Below, piece after piece: positions 50,101-61,496 of a stretch of DNA of 64,000 bases. This stretch comes from Corella eumyota (Eukaryota > Chordata > Ascidiacea > Phlebobranchia > Corellidae). The stretch is taken from positions 9,742,501 through 9,806,500 of the forward strand of contig OY720097.1 in assembly GCA_963082875.1 (NCBI GenBank), in the 5' to 3' direction. How positions within the stretch are numbered: position 1 is the stretch's first letter; the number at the start of each line of letters is the position of its first letter. The position numbers and the translations under genes were made by a program. The notes under the pieces are model-generated. The model was not told the DNA's origin, did no database searches, and saw only the letters and a list, made by a program, of their open reading frames with translations.

Positions 50101-53100
50101 ATGTTTAGGTTGCACATTTGACCTTCCCACATCGAGGATAAAGATATATACAAAAAAAACTTTATAGCTAAGTTTTACAAAACTATTCATGTTAAAATAA
50201 AACAAAATGTGGTTTTAGTTGTAAAAAAAGAAGTTACACAACAGAACAAACATACCTGTTCTACCGATTTACATTTACCCTGATTATCTATAATATCCAA
50301 CCAGGAAATTATAAATGGAAAAAAAATGGCACACAAAGTCTAAAAAATCATAAATTTACTTAGTATTTTAAAAGAGAGACTAAAATTTAAGTTATAGAAA
50401 AGACTCACTTTTACAAAAGAATGTTTTCCAATTTTAATATTTCCATACCAAATTAAATCCAACGTTTGTTGAATTGGAGGTTGTGCAAAAAAGTTTAAAA
50501 ACCTTAAATGGTGTCCAATTGTTAGGCAAGAAAAGCTGCCAAGATGCTTGCAGAATAAAAAAAATATATTATAAGAAAACAATCTGTGGAAAATATTGGC
50601 CGGCAGCGTGGTGCAGTGGTAAGAACACTTGCTACACCACAGCTTAGGTCGTGGGTTCAATCCCCACTGATCTCATGCTGTAGCGCCCTTAAGTAAGGCA
50701 CTATAAACGGTATGAACTCCTGCTGAGCCAGCACTTAATCAGCAGCATAATTATCGGGCAATTATAATCTATAATATCGCAAACTGCCACAGGCAACTTG
50801 AGACTGGGTCGGAGTAACTGATGTTACTCTATGTTTAGGTCACGCATTCGACCTTCCCACATCGAGGATAAAGATATATCCAAAAAAAATGTTTTAGGTT
50901 AAAAAAGGTAATGTTGACAAAATAAAACTTTTAACATTTAGGTGTACCGTTAGATTTGTATTCATATACCGAGAAGTAGCAAGTTTGTTAATACGAAAAC
51001 AACCATTAGCAATTTTGACTGCTGTATCTTGCCAATTACTAGGGAAAACAGTTAAATTAAAATTATAAAATAATAAAATTTTGCAGAAAAGGAAAATTTA
51101 GTTGTAGATTTCTTGTTATCTAGGTAAAAATATATATCAATATGCTTTAACTACACCGGTTTAGTAATATGTAATAATACCAAAAGTTTAAATATACTAC
51201 TGGCAAAAAGTCATGGTAAGGGCATCACATATGTTTGATACTAATTGATAAAAAACTTGCTTTGTTTAGTACTTGAAAAAAAAAGTATTACAAACAAGAT
51301 TCATAATTACCAGGAATGTTGTTGAAATTTCTGAATTATAAAACTGTCCAATTTTTTTTCCTCGAATTCATGTGATGCTTGTTGACAAATTGCAGCAGCC
51401 ATTAAGCATAGACCTTAATAAATATATTATATAATTAGACACTAATAAATATATTATATTATTAGAAACTACTATTTAGCACAAAAAATTACTTAAAAAT
51501 ATGTTAAAAATTATGCCATAGCACGTTAAAATACATATTTAACTTACAGGTGTTTCTTAGTTTACCTAATTTATCACTAGAATAGCGTAATATTATTTTG
51601 GCTGCCTCATGTTTATCGGTGACTATGCAAAACAGAAATACATCTCTATAAGGTTGGGGTGCAAGAGGTAATTTATTTACGTTGGTTTCAACATTATTGC
51701 CTAAAATTTAAAGGTTTTCTACAGCAGTAGTAAAATTTTAAGATTTATCTGATCCAAAGTGTACATTTCTTTATTTTTATGTAACAGAAATTGTATGGGG
51801 CTAATTATGGTATCGATTTTTCTATGTTAATAAATATCAATGTTTTCAAAAAATCATAAAGATAAACTCTTTATTAAGTGGTTTAAGTTTTATAAATTGC
51901 ACATCCAAACCTAATTTACAACTTAAATATTACTTATTTAACAAAAAATATTTTATATGGATAAAGATTCTATAAATTTAAATTAAAAATGTAATTTAAA
52001 ATAAACTACCATTAAACACATAAATTGAATCCTTGTATATATTTTGGGCTGAATGTTTAGTTAGATGATGAAACATTTCACCAACATGGTATAAAGAGGA
52101 TTCTGAAGTGTCCACATGTTTGTTAAACAAAATTGTACCCGGGTTGTGTTTTTCATAACCCATACTTCTATAAATCTGACAAACAATATATTCAATAAAA
52201 CATTAATTAAAACTTTTTTTAAAAATTATATTCTAAATACACAAAAATTAAAATTATATTCTAAATACACAAATATTGTTTAACCTTGAACAAATCCAAA
52301 ACTGAAACATTTTTAATCACATCAACATTTTGTTCATAAAGTAACTCGAGTAACTTTGGATGGTCTGTTAGCACACTTACATATAAACATGCGCTTAAAA
52401 AATCTTTGTTGTTCTGTAAAATATAACAACTGTATATATCTATCGCATTAAACAAAGACTAAGAAATTTAGGTAATAAATTTTTTTTTATGTATATATGT
52501 TTTTTATGACAATTAAACATTCTTTTTTTAAATCATACGATAGGAAAAACGTTTTGGTTGAAAAGATCCTTAATAAAATCCAATTTATTCCAACATACAG
52601 CCAATCTCAGTAAAGATATAAAAGAGTATCTATTTCCTACATAGAAAAAATTATTTACTTTTTACCAAAAAGACTAATACAGCAACAATAACTTCTCTAG
52701 CAACAAAGATTACAAAAACATCATTAAAGTTTACAATTATGTTAATAAGGATAAAGTAAATAATTATTCACTTTTTTCAAACAAAAAGGAAATTAAAATG
52801 AATTAAAATAACGTTTCACCTTTTGTAATTAACTCCAAGATTGTTAACCTGAATGATTCGTGTTGTTTTGTTGGATATATAGTCATTGACTAAACATAAA
52901 GTAATAAAAATAAATTTCAAATTTATGACAATAATATATTATGGAATTAAAATTGTTTAAGTTTTGTAATAACAATTTATTTATTTTCTATACTGTAAGT
53001 AAATTTTTAAACTATATTTAAAAAAAAATCAGATTTAAAGAAAACCATTAAATTCCAACCTTGCGAAATGGAAAACATTTAAAAAAATCTACAGCATTTT

Positions 53101-55461
53101 GTTTTTGCTCATCAGTTGTATACTCTTTAAAGTAATGATCTAAAAATGACGTCAGCTCCAACAAATCCTCTGATGTTGGAATTCTAATATTAATGATGTT
53201 AAAAAATATTTTTGTCTGTACATTTAAAAAGCTTTATTACAGATTTTTACTATACCTAATTTTTTATATATACCAAAATTGTCATGATTACAATATTAAA
53301 AATTTTATCCTGGTTAATTTTGCAAAACTTTAATAAAATTAAGAACAACTTTATATATATTACTTATTATTTCGGTATTTATCTGACATATATTCAATCA
53401 GAAAACGACAATGTTCAGATTTTCGATCAACTATTACTGGATGATTTTTGGCAGCTAGTTTGATCATTATCTCAAGTCCATGTGAGCAATCTGAGCCCAA
53501 ATATCCAATAACCGGAATTGTCACAACTAAACATTACATAAATTAAAATCTGCAGTAATTTATTAATATAAAAAATTTTAAATAGTTTTTCTGTCAAAAA
53601 TTAATGTTTGAAAACAAACATATTTTTTTCAAATACAACATATACAACCTACTAAAATTAACATTAGTATACCTACTTTACATACAAACTTTTCATAAAA
53701 TTTAAACTAATAAATATTTAAATGATATATATACAGTTTAAAAAAGAAGAATCAAGTTCAATTGGCAAAGCTCCAATCCAAGTAAGCAAATTGCTTTGTA
53801 GCACTGCAGCCTCCTGAGCATCTCCCTCAACAAATATAAAGTGAGTGTGGTTGCAATCTATGTTTGTTTTAGAGGCTATGTTTTTAGTTGCATATTTAAT
53901 CGGAAATTGACCCTGTGATTTAAAATTTTTAAACATAAATTTTATTTTGAAAAAAAATAATTAAATTGTTTTGAAAATAATTAAATTGTTTAAATTTGAA
54001 CTTGAAAATATTATTTAACTGTTCTAACCATGTTTCTATGGTAGTTTTATAAAAAAATTAATTAAAATTTTAAAATATTTTTTTGTTTAAGGATTAATTT
54101 AAAAAATATTTATAATATTAACCAACTTCAGATAAGCTGGAATAAAAATCTTCAATAAACTCCTGTTCAAAAATGGAAATAACTGCAATAGAAACATTTA
54201 CAAAAGAACTTGTTGCTAATCCATTGGTTAACATCCATGAATTGTTTTGTACAACTTTCCACTGTTCTTTCTGGTAAAGAGAGTAATACCCACTTGCAGC
54301 AATAATGACCCATGGTACTCTTAAACCCCACACATTGGTCAATAGTTTCCATAGCAATAATGGCTCAGTGTTTGGCAACACTGTGACAAACTGAATTATC
54401 ATTTTAGTATATAAAATTGTTAATATATTATATTTTTATTCCTGAAGCAAAAGGACCAATTTCAGAGATTGAAAACTAGCTATTGAGTTTACAATATAAC
54501 TAATAATGTGGCAATTTATACTAACTGGTATTTAATTTTTATTTTTTAATCATATAAATTAAATATGTGCCAAGATTAAACACTGTAAGTTAAAAAAAAA
54601 TGTTTTGACTTACTGGAGAATAAATATCTTTTATTCCATTGTGTTCGAATTCTATTTCTCCGTAACAGTACTGATTAAAGCCGGGATTTTTTTTCACAAA
54701 ATTTTGAAAACTTCTCTACACATAAATACAACAACCTTTTTAAACATGTTTATTATATAAAATCATAAACTTACGCAGCTTCAGTTTTATCGTGTATTTT
54801 TTAACTTAGTTAAACATTTCAGTGCAACTCAATTTTGAAAAATTTACCGAGATTGTGACGTATCATTTAACGAATTCATAGAGATTTTATAATTATACTC
54901 AAACCGTTACGTTGTTACTATAAGTTTTGTTTCGCCAAGTTAATGTATATTTTTAGTTACTTCGCCGCTGTTTTCATACGTTAAAATAATGTAGTATTTT
55001 TTAACACCATACATTTGTATGCAGGGTATTAAAACGCATATAACCGTTTATGACAATCATTCCCGCTTTTACAAGTTACCACTATTTCTAAAAAAAAAAC
55101 TCTTCAATTTAACTGAATCAATCTATGTTTTAAAGCGTGCCTATTTGTAAAAAAAGTAAGCAGCTTACTGAGCTGTTATAACGCACAGCTTTGGGAAAAT
55201 AGGTTATTGGTTATGCCAATAATTGTAAAGCTCATAATTAAAATGTTTTCACTAAAAAAAATTTTTTATTAAAATGTTATAATAAAGCTATTTTAAGTAT
55301 ATTTACCTATAGATTAAAGCAACTAAAACATATACTATTAAACCATGGGTTTACTAAATATGCGCAGCAATATTTTTTTCGAAAGGTCTACGTTCTATTA
55401 CCAATTTTTTTATATCAAAATTGTTTACCTTTGTCAAGATTTGAGAGTAAATATCATCCAT
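47156..55461 (-). CDS. TRPM-like: Short TRPM-like cation channel
   Basis: Twenty-five exons are placed from the 5' end at 55429-55461, 54614-54715, 54127-54390, 53735-53912, 53364-53526, 53060-53183, 52820-52889, 52539-52636, 52285-52413, 52010-52175, 51566-51700, 51311-51413, 50948-51038, 50409-50546, 50256-50339, 49795-49840, 49423-49595, 49107-49244, 48840-48942, 48549-48706, 48301-48404, 47906-48145, 47624-47799, 47398-47512 and 47156-47279. They give 1084 aa in one frame. The N-terminal half is a diverged TRPM homology region (WGLRVPWVIIAASG, NHTHFIFVEGD, LRLAVCWNKLDF). S3 has SWNILDFVMLL, S4 ends VGPKVLSIYKM, S5 is YVFLLLLALFLLNYGVISHS. The pore loop is VPFWNVFGDQLDS and S6 is LTNILLVNLLIAMY. 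The TRP region is WSFSRYNVIREY plus PSTPPPF. Only about 80 residues follow, with no kinase or Nudix domain. It is a tetrameric plasma-membrane channel by family; gating is unknown. Confidence 0.9.
49005..49083 (+). mobile_element. SINE 3'-module fragment in TRPM intron
   Basis: GACTGGGTTGGAGTAATGAA onward follows the last 80 bp of the SINE (compare 50800-50888) and ends in an A-run. Only the 3' module is present. It lies in the intron between the exons ending at 49107 and 48942. Confidence 0.6.
50058..50160 (+). mobile_element. SINE 3'-module fragment in TRPM intron
   Basis: AGGCAACTCGATACTGGGTC to ATCGAGGATAAAGATATATA and an A-tail match the 3' third of the full SINE at 50599-50888. The tRNA-like head and body are absent, as expected for a 5'-truncated retroposed copy. 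Confidence 0.75.
50599..50888 (+). mobile_element. Full-length tRNA-derived composite SINE in TRPM intron
   Basis: The head GCAGCGTGGTGCAGTGGTAA carries the A box and GGTTCAATCCC is the B box, followed by the shared body and the 3' module ending ATCGAGGATAAAGATATATC and an A-run. It is colinear with 12278-12567 (opposite strand) with few changes, so both copies are young. It lies about 50 bp upstream of the acceptor of the TRPM exon at 50409-50546, on the opposite strand. Confidence 0.88.
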
Positions 55462-56796
55462 AATAAAAGACAAGTGCAAACAATATTTATGTTTCGCTAA
55501 GTTTTTACTAGGTCTTATATTAGCCTATGTCTTTTTTAATACACAGCAAGTTTTAATTTGCTTCTTATTACAGAAATAAGAGAATAGCATGTTTTTAGAA
55601 TTAATGGCATTAGTCATTAAAAAACAAACACGTTTGTACTTTGTTTAAAGAAACAACTTTAGCGATATTTAATTTCCGTTCAAAATATTTTTAATATTGC
55701 ACATGAGTCAAAACATAAACGCAACAGATAATAAAAATTGGCATATTTAAGGTAAAGGATTTTCTTAATATTTTGTGTTTGGTAGGTGTTAAAAAATATA
55801 AGCCTAATTAACCAAAACGTAATGTTTAAAAGCTATAAATTGTAATTTTGAAAACAAGACGCATATCAATTAACTATGTATTCCAAATGTTAAACACACT
55901 TATCTATTCAAGTATGTTACAGTTTCACCCAAATCTTATTTTGCAACATTTTTGTAAAAAGTGGGTAATTTAATTGTGTTTAGAGGTAAATCAAATGTTA
56001 ACAGAAAGGTTGACAAATTACTCTTTTCAATTATTAATATAATTTTGTATCTTTCAAAGTTAACATTTCTTTTAACAAAACGTTAAATTTACTATTGGAA
56101 ATTTTGTATTAGTCATACAGCATTTTTTTATGTTATTTAAATTAATTAAATATTCTTTGTATAGTGACTAAGCGATGTAATCCCATTAATAAATGTATGT
56201 TTTTATTTTTAAAATACTCAAAGGAGAAAATTCCACGATGTTTAAATTCTCTTTAAAAAATGTTGAAAAATAAGAAAAAAAAGGAAAAAATCTATTTTTA
56301 TAGCTTATAGGTAAATCATCTAAAAAAATTTTGTAATTTACTTTTGATGTTCCTAATAAATTCTACTAATTTTATATGTTGTTTGCACTAGTTTAATTGA
56401 CTGAATTTATTTAAATTTATTTAAAAAAAAATTTTTAAATTCTTTATTTTTGGGTAAAATGTAAAAAAAATTATACGATTCGTTTCATTACCTAATAATC
56501 TTAAAAAAATTTACAAAATATTTACTATTCAAACCGTTATCATTTTTAAACCAGATAAATTTTCGTAGATTCGTAATCGAGTAGCCATATTATCTTATAA
56601 TAATTTTATGTGTCGTAGGCATGTATGTAATCTAAGTACGTATACTGCAAAAACACCGATAATAAAGTGATTGGATAGGCTAATCGAAATATTATTGCCA
56701 AACCAGAAAAAATAATTCTATAAATACTGGTGCCTGTTTTTTGTTTAATTAAATCTAATTTGTTTCAATTACACAAAACTAAAACAATTATTTACA
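55462..56796. other. Divergent intergenic region (TRPM and RGS)
   Basis: Very AT-rich spacer between the TRPM-like first exon and the RGS gene. The only element identified is the TATA box at 56719. No ORF or repeat copy was recognised. Confidence 0.45.
56719..56726 (+). promoter_or_regulatory. TATA box of the RGS gene
   Basis: TATAAATA lies 78 bp upstream of the proposed start codon on the same strand, a fitting core-promoter distance for a short 5' UTR. Confidence 0.5.
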
Positions 56797-59394
56797 ATGT
56801 CTAACGATATTTTTGAAGAGTACAGCTCGAAAATGTTGGAACCAGTTATATTGACAAGTAAAAAACGTCGACTATCTATTAATTTTTTTCAAACTAAAAA
56901 AACTAATAACCCTAAAGTTCATGGTAGAAGGTTGTCAAACGGTATAGGATTTAGTAACTACAAAAAAAAAGTGGTGAAGCTGGTAAGTGAAATTGTAAAA
57001 CTGATTTTAAAAATTCAATCAAAAAAATAGCTTTTGCAAAAACTTTAATTTAATTTTTGAAATATTACCCGCAAACTGTTTATATGTTGTTATTTAATAA
57101 TTTAAAACATTTCGTAGGCTCCTTTAAACTGCAACACTCCGCTTAAGAACATGCCCCGCTCTCAATCGGCTTGCATTATTGATCATGACGTCACATTAAA
57201 AAATGAAAGCAATTTTCGAAACTTTCTAACAACTCCTATTAGAAACATAGCTGCAAAATTTCACAACGTTGCAAAATCAGCTTCTAAGACGTCACCAAAA
57301 CGAACCAGATCATTGCCAAGAAATCATAATCCAAGACTCGCAGTAAATTTAAAGTCATCCCTTTCTATGACGTCACTACCTATGTATGCAGTCGTGGCAA
57401 GTGACGAAATCACTCCAATGAAGATAACCCGTAGTTGGAATAAACAAATCAAAAAGTAAGTTGTCCTAAAAAGTAAGCAAACTACGTGTTTCTAAAGTTG
57501 TCTGTGTTTGTGAACATTCTTTAACAACTATTGTGTCTGTAGTGTTTAACGCTGTACGACTTAAACCCTAAATTTAAATAAAATTCGTTTATAATAAAAC
57601 AAAGAATAGTTTAATATCATGAAGACATATGTGTCTCGCTTATTAATTAATAATCGATAACACTTTTTAAACCTAGAATTGGCAAAAATAGCACCGATTT
57701 CCTTGTATTTTAGGTTGCCTTTGAATTTGCAGTGTTTGTACACATAGTGTGATATGATTTGTTTGTTAAATCGATACATTGTAACATTGTTTACTTTAGT
57801 GCGATTTAGACGTGTTGGGTCTTGTTTTGTTTGGCCTAGCTGGTGATTGTGTTTGTTAAATTGTAAAAGCGAGAAAGTGAGCTGTAAAAAACAATGACTA
57901 CTTCACTCGTTTTTAAATCGCTTCTTTTTTAATTTAAAAGAAGGGAATAATTTTATTCTCCAACTATAAAAAGAACAATATAAAGTTATAGGTGTTACAT
58001 TACAATTTAGAAAATTTTTGACACTAGTTTAAAAATATAAAAATGACTCTTTTTATTAGCAACTTGGAAATAATTGAAAAAAAACAATCATCGGACGAAA
58101 CTATGGCCTTGCCAAAAAAACGAAAAAGCGATTATTTTCTAACGTGAGTATTAGTTAAGAGATTTAAATAACGTAGTACGAATTTAAATATAACAATAAA
58201 TTGTTTGACAGTAATATTTCAATGTCGCACACTGTATATATATTTTAATAATTTTTTATATTTTTAGGTTAACATCTTGGCGCACTGAAAAAAATAATCC
58301 TACTATAAATCTGAAGGAATATTTAAAGAAAAAATGTAAGACATTTAAATTTCTACTATTCGCTTTTTTAAATTGCTACTTATCACAATTTTAATTAAAA
58401 CAAAATAATTTTAAAATAATTTGTTTCTTCTGTTACGATAATGTTAACTACTTTTAGCTCGTGTTCTCGCTTTTCGGACATTTCTTCAAAAGGAATTTAG
58501 CGAAGAAAATTTAGACTTTTGGGTTGAAATTGAAAATTACAAAAATCTAAAAATTAACAAACAGAAGAAGATAGCTCCTATTATTTATGATACTTACATA
58601 AAAGTCGGCGCCCAGAGAGAGGTAAATATAACTTGTTGTTATTTATTTAAAATATATAGGTTGCTTATTTCATCAACCAACGTTTTCAAAATTGGTATAT
58701 AAATTACTGTTTACATCCAACAATTTAATTTGTTTTAATTACGAATTCACGACATAATCTATACGGTCATTAAATTCTGTAATTGCATTTATTGTTCTTT
58801 CGTGGGTAATGTAAAATAATCGTTTTTGTAAAAAACTTATTATCTTAAAAACCAGCAATTAGACTAATTCATTCTTTAAAATTAAAAAATATTCTTAATT
58901 GTAATTATTATGTTATTATAACCAGATCATTAATGTAAAAAAACAAGCCTTATACATCAACTATTTTTAACACATGTTGTCTTCATGTTTATTTAAACAT
59001 ATAGTTTAATGATACATTTAAATAACATAATGATTTTTTTAAATATTTGCTTTTATATTTATAGATTAACATTGATGCTAGAACCCGACAAAAAACTAAG
59101 GAAAACGTCGTTAACTCAAACAATTTAACGTTTTCTCTTGCGCAAGAACGAGTCCTTATTTTAATGGAAAGGGATTCTTATCCACGATATTTACTCAAGA
59201 AAACAAACCTGAAATCTATAATCAATCCACATTCTTTAACTAACAACAAAAAGCTAAAAACTTCATCAAGTTGTATATTAAAAATTGATTCCAAAAATTA
59301 TCGTAAATCAGTTTCAAATAATTCTAACATGGATTTTGGTTCGGTGTTTTCCATTAATGTGACTCAAAGACGAAAACGTAAAAACTCAATGTAA
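56797..59394 (+). CDS. RGS-domain protein with long basic N-terminal extension
   Basis: Six exons are proposed at 56797-56982, 57118-57455, 58060-58143, 58268-58335, 58458-58621 and 59065-59394, giving 389 aa with matching phases throughout. The RGS box is spread over the last three exons: SWRTEKN, then VLAFRTFLQKEFSEENLDFW with EIENYK, then IYDTYI and INIDARTRQKTKENV, closing with RVLILMERDSYPRYLL. This is the canonical nine-helix GTPase-activating fold for G-alpha subunits. The N-terminal 175 residues are basic and Ser-rich with no recognised domain. The C-terminal tail is basic (QRRKRKNS). Alternatives are that 56797-57459 is a separate two-exon gene (an in-frame TAA follows the donor at 57456), or that the RGS gene starts at the ATG at 58043 (220 aa). 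Phase agreement across the 57455-58060 junction favours one gene. Confidence 0.8.
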
Positions 59395-60714
59395 ACTTGT
59401 ATTTTTCCACTTATATTTATTTATTTTTTTATTTCCATAGTATTTCTTTTAATTCTCGCAGGCCGAGTAAAAGTTATGTGTATTTTTGTGCTGCTATTTA
59501 AAAACTTTAATCTTCGCTGTTAACAAAAATATTCTTAAAGGAGGAGTTTTTTGTTCAACTACTGTAACAGGTTTTGCTCCAGTATAATTTAGTTTTATTA
59601 TATAAATACAGTTTTATTACTAAATTCTATTTAAATAGAATCTAGTTTAAACACTTATACAATAAAAATATGTCAATATAAAATAATATTTCTTACTTCA
59701 AAATGCACCAAAGGTTTATATAAACCTTATCGCAGTAGCGAGCAAGTAGCGAGCGCAGGTTATTATGTCCAACATATCTTAAGAATTTTAAAATAACATG
59801 CAACTGTAGCAAATTTATTAAAATACATTTGCACTTAATTGGGTAAAAGAATATTAAATTCTGGATAATTCTTCTTAAAATAAACGCCAATTTACATACA
59901 GTAAATATCCATAGTTATTGGGTAGCTTCTCTTTAGTAGAACAAAATTGCCTAGTCTAATTTTAATACCAACATTTGCACTTAATAGAAAGCGAAAAGAA
60001 ATTCTTTAAAATATATAAATAATACCGGTAAAACAAATTCAAAGTTTCAAAAAAGTTGTCAACTAAAAACCGCAAATTCGATATACAAGTTATAGTAAAA
60101 AGCTTTCGACGAATGCTTTATTTTGTTGTTTACCTAAATGCTTTTATCTTATTATGCCTGTCGCACGTAGTCGTCTGTAAGCTTATCTTTGCCCTTTTAC
60201 CACGTGACTTGTTGCATTAACTAAAAAAGATGACTTGTACGAGGGTTGTAGCGTTCTAAAAACCTGCTAAACGGTTGTGTTTGGTGGCTCTATGGCAATC
60301 GTCTTGTAAATAAATCTGTTAAATACTGAGGTTAGTAGTTATAAAATAGGTAAACAGAGAAACGACAGAGAGACAATTACGTTACAATATGTTAGCGCAT
60401 GTCAGCAAATAAATAACAATTTCATAATAAATCAATATTAAAAACTTTTTGTATATGAAATTAAAGTAAGCTTTAGCAGATTTATCCAAAATTAGCAACA
60501 CCAGGATTATTTTAAATTTTAAATTAAACAAGTAAAACACTTGTCATCTTTCGAGATATGACCAACTTCTTTTAACAATTTTTTTAATAAAGAAAACGAT
60601 AATCACGTTTTTAAGAAAAAACATTTGACATGAACTAATAATAATTTGTTGGCCAAATTAATTATTTGTAAAAGCATAAAACGCGCTTATATTACAATCC
60701 GTGTCGTGCACTGC

Positions 60715-60728
60715 GTAACTATGGTTAC
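60715..60728 (+). promoter_or_regulatory. X-box-like inverted GTAAC/GTTAC site
   Basis: GTAACTATGGTTAC is a near-palindrome resembling RFX-factor X-boxes, which commonly control ciliary genes. It lies about 770 bp upstream of the dynein heavy-chain start codon. The match to the strict consensus is imperfect. Confidence 0.25.
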
Positions 60729-61104
60729 GTAACTGCTCCAGACTTGCTCTGAGGCAACGACAGTTTATATCGGTATTTGCCATTTTAACATTGTCCGATT
60801 GCTCATGCCGAATTCTGTAAGCTAATGTAAAAAAAATTGTTAGACTTTAATAAGATTTGCTAAAATGTAAATGTTGGTTGTCAGATTAAAATATCAATTG
60901 TTTGTGTTTGCAAAAACAAACATTTACGTTTTCAGTCAATCAAAGTTAAACAATGTATTTGTTTGTTGTATGCTTAGAGCAAACAATAGCCGTTTATGTC
61001 AATACTATTGTTTTATATTAACAGAATATTAATAATAATGCTCGCCATTGCTAAAAAAAAATTTGTATTACTGGAATCGCTTTGTTATGACTGTTATGGC
61101 AGTT

Positions 61105-61206
61105 AACATTTTTTTATTTTTTTTATTTTGGTTTTTCGCGCATTGATAAAAGTAAATAATAAATACGATATACAATTAACATTACAACAATGCGACGGGA
61201 AAAAAC
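61105..61206 (+). repeat. Short interspersed repeat, copy 1
   Basis: GCGCATTGATAAAAGTAAAT followed by AATACGATATACAATTAA and ACAACAATGCGACGGGAAAA matches 63771-63862 with a handful of differences. The family was not recognised. Confidence 0.65.
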
Positions 61207-61496
61207 ATTGGTAGTAATACTGTTAAATTACTTGTGTTCATAAGTTTTTACTTTTGTTGCTTTTTTGACATTTTTATTACAAACTACAATATACTACCAT
61301 AAGGTTTTTTTAATAAAGTTTTTAATAAAAAAATTTTCAATAAACTTTTAATAAAGTTTTATGAAAACCTATTAGAAAACATTTATTTACCTCTTTATAT
61401 ATATTTTGTTTTTAAGTATATATTTTGTTTTTTTATTCGCAGTATAAGAGCTAATAATTTACTGTTTTATGCAAATGTTTACAGTGTTTAAACAAA

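Larger units (their letters stand above)
59395..61496. other. Intergenic region before the dynein gene
   Basis: AATAAA at 59661 may serve the RGS gene. A locally GC-richer patch at 60680-60780 contains GTAACTATGGTTAC. A short interspersed repeat lies at about 61105-61206. No coding sequence was found. Confidence 0.45.

Noticed and set aside
50596-50670. Functional tRNA gene
   Set aside because: A and B boxes are present, but the segment is fused to a SINE body, recurs elsewhere with the same body, and does not form a clean cloverleaf 3' half.
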